Positions 33,979 to 45,081 of a DNA stretch of 64,000 nucleotides are shown in pieces. The translations under genes were made by a program, and so were the position numbers. Under the pieces are notes generated by a model that made no database searches, was not told the DNA's origin, and saw nothing but the letters and a program-made list of their open reading frames with translations. Position 1 is the stretch's first letter. The number at the start of each line of letters is the position of its first letter. Source of the DNA: Apiospora phragmitis (taxonomy: Eukaryota > Ascomycota > Sordariomycetes > Amphisphaeriales > Apiosporaceae); assembly GCA_038363925.1 (NCBI GenBank), contig JAQQWL010000015.1, forward strand, positions 930,001 to 994,000, given 5' to 3'.

Positions 33979-36839
33979 GGTCTGGGAACAACATCTTGCC
34001 CGAGCTGGCTGCTGTTCCGCAAAAATGCATCGCAGCTGGGACCAGAAGGTGGAAAAGTGAATGCCAATGGTGCTGATAGTACTCGAACACATCTCAGTTC
34101 ATATACGGCATTCAGTGGACCATGGCTGGATAAGGGTAAGTTGATCACGTTTCGACGATGGAAGAACATGACGAACCTGGAATCCCTGCGCGGTGCGCCT
34201 AAAGCGCATGTTGTAATTCGGATATATAGTCCGAGATCTTCTGCTAAAGATATTCCTCTTTAATATAATTACAAAGGATTAGTTACTAAGCGCACGATCT
34301 TCCCAATGGTAGCCATTTTGATTTCGAGGACCAAGAGGTAGGCGTGTAACTTTTGCATGCTCCTTGCTGGCGTATCACACCCGTTGAGGACAGAAAACCA
34401 CTGAACGCAGTGTTCTACGTAAAGATTGAATTGTTAAATAAGGGTGTCGATTGACACATGAATTTGCGGCAAACCAATCAACCTAATGAAGACATTTCAA
34501 ATAATTGAAGCTAGGAGCCTGGCAGCCAGACTTAAAAATGAGGAAGGTTTTAGAAGCTACAGCTGTAAAACAAGTGTTCTTCAGTGCTCTTCAGTGGGGG
34601 GATTCTACCAGCACCCTTCTAACAAACTTTACACGCGCCCAACTGATGACACTGGAACCCACTGCTAACTCCTACCTAAGTACAAAAGCCCAAGACCCAA
34701 GACGCTGCATTTCACGTCTTCTTTTTCTGCATCCACAGTCCAATCTACACATCCCTACATCTTTCCCTCCTCCAAACAGGCGTCGGCAATGACGGTGAAA
34801 CTGAGCCGATTCATTTGCATGGTATGGCAAATGACTGACAACATTTCCCACACAAATTACTGGCAGTGACGATTAATCTTTGGAACTCGGAGCCCCATTT
34901 GCACCAAACCACATACCACCATATTCGATTGAGTCTTCCTGTGTGCAAATGGAAAACTCTCTTCACCAATGACGGCGACGTCAAAGGTGCTGCAACTTGG
35001 GATTTGATGCCGGCTCACCTGATTGCAGATGGCCTCGAACGATCTCTTCTTCACACTCTGAGCGAACTCAAGGGCGCAATGAAAAGAAAGGGTTTGCGTC
35101 ATCTGGAGACGGTGTAATACCAGAAACACAGGGGATGCCCAAGTCGAGAGCAAGCTCAACGACTCGGCCCCGGGAAAAAAAAAGTTTTTTTTTTTGGAAT
35201 CGCCGTCAGAGAACCACAAAGTGCGATGTGGAAATCCTCAGACTCTTCCAATTGAATCTCCCACTATTAGATGGGGATACCGACTATGAAGACAGGCAGA
35301 GCCCGGTTCTTCCTAGTACGGTGGTTGACTTTGGGTCTGAAGAAGAAAGGAAAAGGACGACAGGAAGAGATCTGGAGGCCGGGGAGCTTAATTACTCGAG
35401 ATTTCCACATGCTGCTTGTCCCGGAACAGTGGCTTCCAAAGACCACTTGGGCGCAGCTACTCGAGAAGCGTTGTATTGTTCACCACATCTGAACTGGGTA
35501 TGGGTTTGTGTTGGGAGCAGGCCTAGGGTGGATGACGTACGGAGGGCATTGTTCACGAGGAAGTCGCAGGAGAGGCCGGTGATGCGGCGCTCGATTCAAC
35601 CCCTAATGGGGGAACAGCAACATATACATGGGTGCTTGTGGATGATGAGAAGACTGCTACCGCGGCCGCAGTTGCTTCGCTCTGAGCCCATCACGAGCAG
35701 CGACTGCCCACAATATGGCCCGACTGCATGTCTCGACTGACACAACATCAGACCTTACGATCTGTGTTATTACGTTGCCGTGCTCAAGTGGGCAGTAGAT
35801 ATGGTTATCTGCTTCCTCGACTATAACACGCACCCGTCCATCAAGGTCCTCTGCACGCAGCCCAATAGGCTCCGGGAGTGCCAGCACCTTCAACCCAGTT
35901 TACAATGAAAGCGCGGTCAGCCTGGACGTCGTCAATTGCGGTCAGTTGCATGACCATAAATCACGGTGCTTACAAGTTTTATTGCGCGTGGGCTGACCTG
36001 TCGCTGCTCCTTCTCAGGCTAGGCTTGGCTGGGTTTGGCAATCCTCACTCCTCCTTACTCCTGTCCAGCTCTTTCAGGTTGTCCATTTCGACAGTGGTGC
36101 TGTTGAAAGCGAAACGCCAGTGTGTCTGAGAATCCCCGAATCGCCCTAGTGAATGTATGTACACGGACAGTCTTCCTACGTCAATATGCCATTATTAGTA
36201 GGTGGACAATTCAAATTAATAGAGCGAAAATTGTGACATATGAGATAATTTCGTACAGGGTTTAGTTAGGAAATTAGCCCCTTAAAGCCAATATGTACGA
36301 GTTAAATTTCCTCTTCTCTAAAACGACTGTGTATCGAAACCCCCCATTCAGGTGTGCGTGTCTTGGTCGCTCCCCCCCCCTATTTCCACATACACCGGGT
36401 ACTATGCACGCCGGCCAGTGAATTGCCGGGACCCGGGCCGCCATGTCGGATAACATCCTGCCCGCCGTCGATACGGTGACGGGCCAAATATTGGAGAGCG
36501 CTTTGATAGGGGCTGACGAGGACGTGGACGGTCTCATCAGGTTATTACACTAGAACCCTGGCTTCCTACAGCATGCCTCCTTACGTGCGTACTAAACGGA
36601 TATCCAGCTATTTGCCCTGCCTCCTGCTATCTCTTTACTGCCAAGACATGCTGGACCCTGAAAAACTTTCCAGGCCATATTCGATAAGCGGCTCACTAAG
36701 TCCTTTGTGGGCGGCCCTTCTAATCCTCTCATATAAATTTTTGTCACTAGCAGCGTCACCTCCGTGAAACCCGAAGACTCACCTTTTTCTGTTCCATAGA
36801 AAAGAGCCTCCCTCGAGGCCCTCCAACCGCTAACGCCAG
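33979..36839. other. Gene-poor stretch with uncertain coding fragments
   Basis: Protein-like but unassigned frames occur at 34866-35117 (plus), 35271-35492 (plus) and 35657-35893 (minus). They are separated by stops and show no recognisable domain. No RNA gene or transposon ends were identified. Confidence 0.35.
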
Positions 36840-37536
36840 GGTCCCTGCTCGCCGTCTGGTTGTGAGCCTACCACTACATACAGAACTCCCATGTGGATGT
36901 ACCACATCTAGGCTTCCGGTAAGTAAGTGATGCTATCGTCTTGTTGGAACAGTGCCTCGGACACGGCAACGCTCCTGAGGTCGGAATGTAGATCAACATT
37001 CTTGCCCATCAGATTGGGCTCGGTGAACCGTCCGGCAGTTTCGAAGCAGAAGTCGTCCTATTTACCTTTGGATATATAAAGCGCGTCAGCTCCGGGGTCG
37101 AAAGGTCGCTCAAAAAATAAGATCCGTCCGGTTCTCTAAGGCCGAATAATGTTGATATTCTGTTTTCCCAAGATTGCGTTCAGTCACACTTCTCCGCATC
37201 CATTTTCTGTAGTTGTTTGCGCTGTTCAGGTGTGTACACTACATAGTCGTTAAGTCAAGCTCGAGCGATGATGCGGGCCTCGCGGTTGACGAAGAAGATT
37301 GGCACGTCAAACTGATGATCATGGCCCAACAGGTCTAGCCGGAACTCGAAACCCAAGTTATAATCCTCGTTGGCGTGCTGGTATCCATGAGTGGCCATCG
37401 TTATTCGGCATGGACCCCATCCCCGCTGTCTGTAGAAGTAGAGGGCTGGACCGAGGTGGCCAGGCAGCGTCTGCGTCCCTCCCAATATAGTTGCGTAACT
37501 TGGGGGCGGGTTCCCAAAGAGAGGGAAAGTCGCCAT
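36840..37536 (-). pseudogene. Decayed gene, possibly 2EXR-like
   Basis: The first frame from the ATG at 37536 reads MATFPLFGNPPPSY and later LDLLGHDHQFDVPIFFVNRE before a stop at 37255. The short FFVNREAR signature resembles fungal 2EXR (F-box-like adaptor) proteins. Further minus-strand segments in changing frames continue the protein-like text: RPFDPGADALYISKG and LHSDLRSVAVSEALFQQDDS (about 36950-37100), then MGVLYVVVGSQPDGEQGPW (about 36835-36890). Stops and frame changes separate them. Family assignment is weak; that a gene has decayed here is more secure than its identity. Confidence 0.45.
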
Positions 37537-37790
37537 TGTGTGTGAGGTGAGAGGGATAATGCATCCAATATTATGTAATTTGGATGATTGCTCAAACATT
37601 TACAGCATTATTGCCTAATATAATGGTTTCGGGAAAGGGGGTAGGACGGGAAAATCCCTTCGGACAATTCAGGTGTCGGCCGAGAACAGTGGGGCTTCGG
37701 GTAATGGCAGCCACTCTAGTCCCACGATGGCGGATTTGCAACCTCTTCCTTCACTTCCCATCATATCATACCCCCGAGTTATACGCGATA

Positions 37791-40106
37791 ATGGATAATA
37801 GCCCGCCCCAGTCCGATTCTTTGCCACACGGTCGACAGTCGCTACGCCGACGTCGTCGGCCGATACTGTCGTGCCGGGAATGTCGACGTCGCAAAATCCG
37901 GTGTAACCAACTGAGCCCGTGTACACACTGTGTACACCATCAGCGGAGATGTATCTACCAACGCCATATCTCCCAGCCAGCAGCTGCACCGCCGGCCGAT
38001 CGTGACCCAGTTTCGCCTGTATTACAAGAACATGTCGCTAGTGCACCGCCTCACGCGACGATGGATGGCAACCAGCCTCGGGGACAAGACCATCTTGCGA
38101 CCGCAGCTGTTAATGTATTGGGCGCGGAGCAAGCTCGTGGTATCCCGACCCCTGTCTCACTCGACCGCGTTACCAGCGCTTCTCAAGCGACGCGCTCAGC
38201 GCATGACCCGCGGATAGCATCAGATGGGAACGGCGTCCTGCGACGGTTGCATAGCCTCGAGCAGTTTGACAGATCAGCTTCTGGCACGACGAGCAATCAG
38301 CGTCGTCCGCCCCCAACGGACGGCGTGACGCAGGAATGGCAGGTCATCACGAACAAGTCGAGAGACCAAGGCAAAAGTCGCAAAGTAGGCACGGCGCAGG
38401 AATTCGCGGCCATCATCGCCTGCTTCAGCGAGATTACCGGCCGGGATAGTGGGAATGCTTCGTTCCGGCAACCCGAGGTGGCGCAATCGGTCTCGCAGGC
38501 TGCCGGCTTCCTCAAGCAATGCAAGAGTATAGCGCAGGAGCTCAAGACCCGTAGACCTACTCGAGGGTTTCATTCCACTGGATCTGGACTCGCACTCCCT
38601 CCCCGACGGACGATCGACATTATGGTCAATCTGTACTTTGCAGCATTTGAGTCAACCCACCGCATCCTTCATTTCCCTTCGTTCTGGAATGATTACCGCA
38701 CATTCTGTGATGATCCTGAGGGTGTTCTGCCCGATGTACGGCTGAAGGTGCTTTTGGTCATGAGCATCGGATCAAGTCTCCATGATCATGGGTCCACGGG
38801 GGCTACCCTTAAGAACACGGAGCTGTCCCACCAATGCATCTATGATGCCGAGACCTGGCTCGGCGGTCTGTTGGAAAAGAATCGCATAGGAATCACGGGG
38901 TTTCAGATACAGTGCCTTACCATACTGGCGCGACAGATCTTCTCCATCGGCGGGGACACGGTATGGGCGACGATGGGGTCGGTTATACACACAGCCATGC
39001 AGCTGGGCTTGCATCGAGACCCCAAACACCTTCTACTGGACATATCATGCCTGGAAGCCGAACTACGTCGGAGGCTATGGGCGACCATCCTCGATTTTAC
39101 TGTCCAAGCTGCCCTTGACTCGGCAATGCCGCCTCGGATCTCTACAGATGATTTCGACGCCGAGCCGCCTGCCAACATCTACGACGAAGAGCTAGACGAA
39201 TCCACTACGGTGATTCGATCCCATTCCAAAGACGTTTTCACGTCGACCTCTATCCAAATCACTCTACTGGAGGCACTGCCAATACGCCTCCGCATCGTCC
39301 AGCAGCTGAACGGTCTGCACTCCGATCTCACCTACCAGCATGCATTGGACCTTAGTGCTCACCTGATTGACGCCGTCCGCACCGCCCACTCCGCAATGAA
39401 GGACATCCTTGGTGTCACAGCATTCCACAGATATTTGCTCGACTACCTGATCCGCCGCTTCATGATCCCGCTGCACTACTCCTTCAGCAACCAGGCACGC
39501 ACGAACCCACTGTACTACTACTCCCTCAAACTGAGCACCGACACGGCTATCGCTCTGACGCAGCAGCCCGCCGCCGCTGACAACGAAAACGACGACCGCT
39601 CCCGCTTCTTCTTCGCCCGGCTCATGGCCCTGGGCGGCGGCCTGTTCCGCGCCGGCGTCCGCGGCGCCATCACCGCGCTGACGCTGGACCTGCTGACGCG
39701 CGTCCAGGAGCAGCGTCTCGACGGCACGCTGGCGCGCCACGCGCCGCACCGGGCGCCGGCCAAGCGGGCCGTGCGGGACCTGATCGCGCTCTCGGAGGAG
39801 CGCGTCCGCCTCGGCGAGACCAACGTCAAGGGCCACATGTTCCTGTGCATGATCCTCGCGCAGGTCGAGGCCGTCGAGGACGGTGGGCCGGTCGTCGAGC
39901 CCCGGGTCGTGGGCGCGGCGCGGGATAGTTTGGAGCACTGTTATGGGCTGCTCTGTTTGAGACGACGAGGAGAAGGGACTCACGGGGCGCCAGATGCGGT
40001 CGGTTTGGATGATGCTACGTTGGGCACGGAGGAGGGTCAGGGGCTGGGGGCCTACGAGTTGGATTTGGATTGGGACATTCTGTTGCCTGATATGGACTTC
40101 ACTTGA
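37791..40106 (+). CDS. Zn(II)2Cys6 transcription factor
   Basis: The frame is open well upstream. I choose the ATG at 37791 (MDNSPPQSDS) because it puts the zinc cluster at residues 28-54 (CRECRRRKIRCNQLSPC and on, C-x2-C-x6-C-x5-C-x2-C-x6-C), as is typical; in-frame ATGs further upstream are not excluded. 771 residues, no intron needed. The linker is disordered. The middle homology region (fungal-specific transcription factor domain) begins near residue 270 with IDIMVNLYFAAFESTHRILHF and includes the GSVIHTAMQLGLHRDP and AELRRRLWATILDF motifs. An acidic, Leu/Asp-rich C-terminus (ELDLDWDILLPDMDFT) looks like an activation tail. Targets are unknown; no adjacent pathway is obvious. No lesion. 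Confidence 0.88.
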   Translation: MDNSPPQSDSLPHGRQSLRRRRRPILSCRECRRRKIRCNQLSPCTHCVHHQRRCIYQRHISQPAAAPPADRDPVSPVLQEHVASAPPHATMDGNQPRGQDHLATAAVNVLGAEQARGIPTPVSLDRVTSASQATRSAHDPRIASDGNGVLRRLHSLEQFDRSASGTTSNQRRPPPTDGVTQEWQVITNKSRDQGKSRKVGTAQEFAAIIACFSEITGRDSGNASFRQPEVAQSVSQAAGFLKQCKSIAQELKTRRPTRGFHSTGSGLALPPRRTIDIMVNLYFAAFESTHRILHFPSFWNDYRTFCDDPEGVLPDVRLKVLLVMSIGSSLHDHGSTGATLKNTELSHQCIYDAETWLGGLLEKNRIGITGFQIQCLTILARQIFSIGGDTVWATMGSVIHTAMQLGLHRDPKHLLLDISCLEAELRRRLWATILDFTVQAALDSAMPPRISTDDFDAEPPANIYDEELDESTTVIRSHSKDVFTSTSIQITLLEALPIRLRIVQQLNGLHSDLTYQHALDLSAHLIDAVRTAHSAMKDILGVTAFHRYLLDYLIRRFMIPLHYSFSNQARTNPLYYYSLKLSTDTAIALTQQPAAADNENDDRSRFFFARLMALGGGLFRAGVRGAITALTLDLLTRVQEQRLDGTLARHAPHRAPAKRAVRDLIALSEERVRLGETNVKGHMFLCMILAQVEAVEDGGPVVEPRVVGAARDSLEHCYGLLCLRRRGEGTHGAPDAVGLDDATLGTEEGQGLGAYELDLDWDILLPDMDFT

Positions 40107-41536
40107 GAAACGACATGCACTTGAGGTGATAGGTGATGCTGTTTGAAGGGGTGTTTGAAACATGCTACCCAAACCTTGATTACACAGGGACACTCAGGTA
40201 GGGGCCTAGGCGTCACACAGATAGTCCCCACTTCCATCCACGATGAGGCGAAGGAGCCCATCCGATAGGCGTGGTGTTCCATCCAAGAGCAGCAGCACTG
40301 TACGCCGGTGTTCGGCGGGTGGTGTTCGGCACTGGTGATGCTAAAGCAGCTGATCGCCAAGAAAAGGAGTATCTGTCCGTTTGGCACCGGAGCCGTGTTT
40401 GGATGCCAAGACGTCCGGCAAGCTCTTTTGCACGCTACTGGGTGGTAATTAGGGTCGGGAAAGGGCACGTACATCGTCGGGCCGCTCTCGACGGCTTCCT
40501 CGGTGGAGTGAAATAGTTCGCTCATTGTGGGTGTTTTTTCTGGTGGGAATATGCGGGCCAACTTCACAAGCACACTTATGGATGCCAATGTTCAGCATTG
40601 GCTGAATGTAAATATTAAGAGATATCGGATGTTCATCAATTGATATGTAGAAAAGGCAGACAAGACAGACATGCGCAGTCGGCGTCCTTTTCCATCAAAG
40701 GGGGCGCGAAGCAGAGCCAGCCACGAACTATCAGGGTCCCTTCCAAGCCCTTCCCAGATTTAACCTTAGGTGCCCGAAGCTTCCGGCGTGAGGGGGCCTT
40801 TGTGGACGAGAGATAACCCACAGAACATATGCAGATTTTCTCTCTCTCTGATGAAACAATATTTTAATTTTGATATTAGCAGACACACGAAAGGAAATGA
40901 GATGCTCGAGGTTGTTTGGTTTGTTGCTTTTCGCGATTGCAGCACTGGTACCTGTACGTGTACGCGTACAAGAGTAACCGAAGCCGATGTCCGCGGGGTC
41001 AGGCTTCCTTTTGCGCTGATTTGGGGGCCTGCAATCGAGATTAGTGTCCAATCAGATCAATCCTACGGGCGTGGCGGGACAGACTGGGTCCTCGTTAGTG
41101 GCAGGATGAGTTCCCAGTTGGTTGGATTTCTCCAAAATGATGCCGTAGTTGATGCCCGCAAGTTGGCGGCCATTTCGGTTTGGAGTCGCTGTCAGCAGCC
41201 GTACACGTTTTCCTGATCGCATCATCAATTCCTCAACCTGCTTACCTACCTACTTACTCACTTCTTACTCTTTTGCTGCATGCAACTTTAGACGCATCCG
41301 AACTCACATCTCCACGATCTCTCAAACCACCTGCGACAAGCGATCAGGGTTTCCAGAAGCGTTTCGCCGGCATTGCCTCCAACCAGTCACAGGCTACTGC
41401 AGCACCCCAGCACGCCCCGCCCGCTGCAACGACGAAACACCGGGGGTTGGCCAGCGTCCCATCGCGCGCGACCAACAGACGCTCCAGACCCGTGGCAGCC
41501 GTTGCCACCCCAGCTTCTGGGGAAGGTCGTCGTACG
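40107..41536. other. Intergenic, one uncertain small frame
   Basis: A minus-strand frame beginning at an ATG near 40526 (MSELFHSTEEAVESGPTMYV) might be a first exon of a lost gene but has no family resemblance. The right half should contain the promoter of the YTP1-like gene, with long CT-rich tracts near 41220-41280. Confidence 0.4.
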
Positions 41537-43286
41537 ATGGCTTCCATTCTCTGCCAATTCGTGGGCCGACTTTCCTTTTCTCACGTCCCATCTACATCAT
41601 TACCAAGATTAAGCTTATTGCTACTGCTGGGCATCGCGACTGCTCCAATGGCGCTGGGACATGACCACAGTTCCTCCAACATCCCCGAAGGCCAAATAGT
41701 ATCGGACGACCCTATTGTATGTGCAATCCCTTCGAAATCAATTCAATCCAATCCAGTTCAATCCGATTCGATTCAATATCGTAGATCCATCACGTGTAGA
41801 CTGCCCAGCATTGGCGTCTTAGCGGTTACAGGACAGGCAAACGTGATTACTAGCACTTGAATGCTGACAGGCTATGCAGGACACGACACTATGGGTGCAC
41901 ATATTTATTCAGATGGCCGCCTGGGGCGTCATCTTTCCTGCGGGCATGGTCCTCGGCGTACGTTATTCCTACCTTACTCTTCCTCCATCCTACTATATCT
42001 CTGCTTCTACCCGCTATTCGATCGTCCGAGTCTGGTCCACATTTCTAACTGTCGCATTGATTCGTATAGATCGTTAAAAGTCGATGGCACGTCCCCGTAC
42101 AATCCGTCGGCGGCGTCCTCGCGCTGCTCGGATACGCCCTGGGCCACATGCACGGCGGCCGCGAATTCGGTTACAACATCCACTCCATATTCGCCACGCC
42201 CTTGATGTTCTTGCTGCTCGGCCAGGTCGTCATGGGAATATACCTAAAACTGCACCTCGAGAAGGGAATCCATGGCAAGGTGCGCCGTTTTGTGAAGCTG
42301 GGACATGGCATCGTGGGAAAGGCCATGCCGGTTCTTGCCTGGACCCAGATGGTGTTCGGTGGAATCGCAACATTGGGCTTCTGCCACGGTGAGCATTTCA
42401 CCCAATGTCTGGCCCACCACATCATGGGCAGCTCTTTCATCGCCTACGGTGTACTATCCGCCATTGTGCTTCTGGTGGGTCAGGGTTGGCTCCGCCGCAC
42501 CGGCCGCTCCCAGGAGTTCTTCGACTCCGCCATGATTGCTGGGTGGGGATGCGTCAACACCTTCACCGAACACCATTGGGGAGGTGCATGGGTTCAGAAT
42601 GACTGGCAACACACCACCATGGGTGTCATTTGGTGGGCTGCCGGCCTGGCTGGCATCTGGCTGTCCAAGGATCGAAATGGCCGCCCGCAGCGGAACTTCA
42701 TCCCCGGTTTCGTCCTGCTCATCACCGGCTGGGCCATGAGTGCGCATCCCAGCACATGATGACCAGCGCTCAGGTCCACAAGATATTCGGGTACAACCTG
42801 ATGGCTGCTGGCATTGCTCGTATTATCGACGTTTCGTTCGTGTCTCCGGACGGTGTGCCGGTAGACGGTCGCCCGACGCCCAACTTCGAGTACATCTCCA
42901 CATTTCTTCTGTACGCCTCCGGTGTACTCTTCATGTCCGCAACCGAAGAGCAGATGGAGTTGATTGAAAACTCCAGCATGGACCACGTTGCCTACATCCT
43001 TGTCCTCTATTCGATCGCCTTCCTGATCTTCCTCTTCTCCATGATGCTCATCAACCTGTACGACCAGAATGCGAACCCTGCCGTGCCGGCCAAGGATCTC
43101 GCCAACGGCCGCATGGGGCCCAGCTTGAACGGCCACGTGCCCGTCCGCGACGCCCAGGAATTCGAGCTGCAGGGTTTGATGAGCGACGACGAGGACGCAG
43201 AAGGCAACCGCTTACTGCGCGACGAGGATCTACCGCTCGACAGCCCCAGCACTGTGGGCAAGAACAGCGACCGGGTTGCGAATTAG
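41537..43286 (+). CDS. YTP1-like multi-spanning membrane protein (DUF2427 + YTP1 domains), one frameshift
   Basis: Exons 41537-41716, 41880-41957 and 42070-43286, with donors GTATGT and GTACGT and acceptors ending in AG. A signal peptide (LPRLSLLLLLGIATAPMALG) and a His-containing GHDHSSS are followed by DTTLWVHIFIQMAAWGVIFP in the cytochrome-b561-like DUF2427 part. Then come GREFGYNIHSIFATPLMFLL, MPVLAWTQMVFGGIATLGFC, the YTP1 signature CVNTFTEHHWGGAW and NDWQHTTMGVIWWAAG, and a C-terminal acidic tail. The frame breaks at a CCC run near 42755: SAHP should continue QHMMTSAQVHKIFGYNLM, and one more C restores it. The full protein would be about 490 residues with about ten TM helices. The gene is normally conserved, so an assembly error is a serious alternative to true loss. 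Function of YTP1 proteins is not established. Confidence 0.85.
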
Positions 43287-44133
43287 CAACGGAACGCATC
43301 ATGCCATACATCCAGAGAAACTACTTACCCCTGAAACGAGAGAAAGGAACGAAGACCACGCGCTTATAAGAAAAAAATGGTTGGACGGGATGGGGATGGG
43401 GTAGTAGAGTGCGTCGTTCCGGGAAAGGATAAGGCGTATATGTTTGGATAGCATTGCATAGATCACGGTGTTTTGTTTGGAACGGGGTCCGGGATTGGAA
43501 TTCGGCAACACTCGTCTTGGTTCTGTTTATACGTGTAATAGATACACGACATCGGTGGGTTATTGCGTGGGGCTCCAAGCCACGAGCGTAGCACAGTAGC
43601 CCTATGCTACGTTTGCTGAGAACTCTGCGGGTCACATATATAATCAGCATTGAGCTTTACGGTTCATTTTCCCGATTAGACGTGCGATGACTGAATACTT
43701 GCATCGTATAATCGCCTGTTCTGGCATCATGAAAGGGTTGGGACATGAAGCTGCCATGGCCGGACACTATTCTACCTGGCTACGACGCCGGGTACTTTGC
43801 TAACAACATCACACATCTCCTCTTTTAGGTCAACCTCCATACTGGCTGGCATCTTAGTCGAGTGAATGTTCGATCATGGGGTCGAATGGGCTCGATGCTG
43901 TATTAAGCTTGGTGTCGGAAAGGGATACCATCTCTATAAGCAGAGAGTGATATAATCGAGGTACAGGGATGGTATGGTTTTGAGTATCTCCCAAATCCCA
44001 ATCACAACCAGGGCAGTTCGACAGTAGGCACACGGAGACCCAGGCTCGCAGCAGACGGGTGAAGAGTCGCCACCGTGACAAGGCTTGGTGTTCTCTTGCC
44101 CACCATCCATTATCTGGACCTTTTGGGACGCCT
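43287..44133. other. Intergenic, no gene recognised
   Basis: Downstream region of the YTP1-like gene. Short frames only. Confidence 0.45.
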
Positions 44134-44598
44134 CTACCCAGACCGGCTCGGAGTTCTAGACGACTCCTTACTGTCGCGCTTAGAGCTGGGTGTCTCGGAT
44201 TTCTTCTTCACCGTTGGTTTCCCTTTGTCTTTATCCTTTTCGGGGATCGTTTTGGTTGCTCGTACTGGTTCGTAACCGTATAGGCGCCTAAGAAACTACT
44301 ACCGCTCTCGTAATCGTAAGGTTTAAAGTTACTGTTCATATTCCTCCCCTTTTCTCGTCTTCTAGCTGTATTAGAAGACGACTAACTGGTTATCGATAAG
44401 TGACGGACATTTCTGGTTGCGGACGTTGATGGTGGCGGGAAAGTGCTCGTATCGTTCTGAAGCTCGTATAGTCTAGTTATCCGCGACTCGAAAACATGGG
44501 ACCTGGTTGAAGGGGTAGATAAGCAACTTAAGTCGAGGAACGGGACGGTTCAAATAACTCGGGACAGCGGAATGTTTCCATTGTTGTTGGTTCGACAT
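44134..44598 (-). pseudogene. Decayed low-complexity protein gene
   Basis: Minus-strand text from the ATG at 44598 reads MSNQQQWKHSAVPSYLNRPV. A frame change follows near 44525, then STPSTRSHVFESRITRLYEL and TFPPPSTSATRNVRHLSITS, a TAG near 44380, and NSNFKPYDYESGSSFL. A second frame change precedes LYGYEPVRATKTIPEKDKDK and a Ser/Lys-rich end closed by a stop at 44134-44136. The composition (Ser, Pro, Lys, Arg) and the clean ending suggest a real disordered protein of about 155 residues. I recognise no domain. Confidence 0.45.
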
Positions 44599-45081
44599 GT
44601 TTCCCCCATTTATGCCGTGGCAAGCAACCAGTTGGCCGGGACATGCCTGAATGAGTTTGGATGTGGACAATCATCCAAGGATGCCTTGGGAGATGGGCAG
44701 TAATGATTAAGCTTAACACAGCGGCGACAGCCCCTGGTTGATATACCGGAGCTGGTAAAAACGGAACAGGGGGCTATCCGCTGAATGTCCGTTTCTCTCT
44801 TAGCACAATAGCTCCCGTTTTCTTCATTAAAGGGGATACCCAGGATATTGATACTACTTTTCATTTCAGCAAAGCCCACATCAGCAATAAGAACCGGTCC
44901 GATTTAACACACGATGACGGAGTGATCTAATGTGATAGACTTGAATTAGCCATGATCCCAGATATCGATTTCCTTTGGAAACAAAGGTTTGAATCCTGCT
45001 CGTGTCCTCCTTTATTTCTATTTTTGTTTCCCCATCTACGGTGATGCAGCCTCTATCAAAACATTCCTATTCCCACTTTAT
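44599..45081. other. Intergenic, no gene recognised
   Basis: Downstream region of the SET gene. Nothing seen. Confidence 0.5.

Noticed and set aside
34997..35740. 247-codon plus-strand frame
   Set aside because: No motif, odd composition with a Lys/Phe homopolymer region, and competing frames on both strands; not supportable as a gene.
22682..40106. A secondary-metabolite cluster built around the DUF1772 protein, transporters and the Zn2Cys6 regulator
   Set aside because: No polyketide synthase, non-ribosomal peptide synthetase, terpene cyclase or tailoring set is present; the genes are separated by unrelated ones.
39264..40193. Long minus-strand open frame opposite the Zn2Cys6 gene
   Set aside because: It is the antisense of a GC-rich coding exon, with low-complexity composition; the plus frame carries all recognisable motifs.
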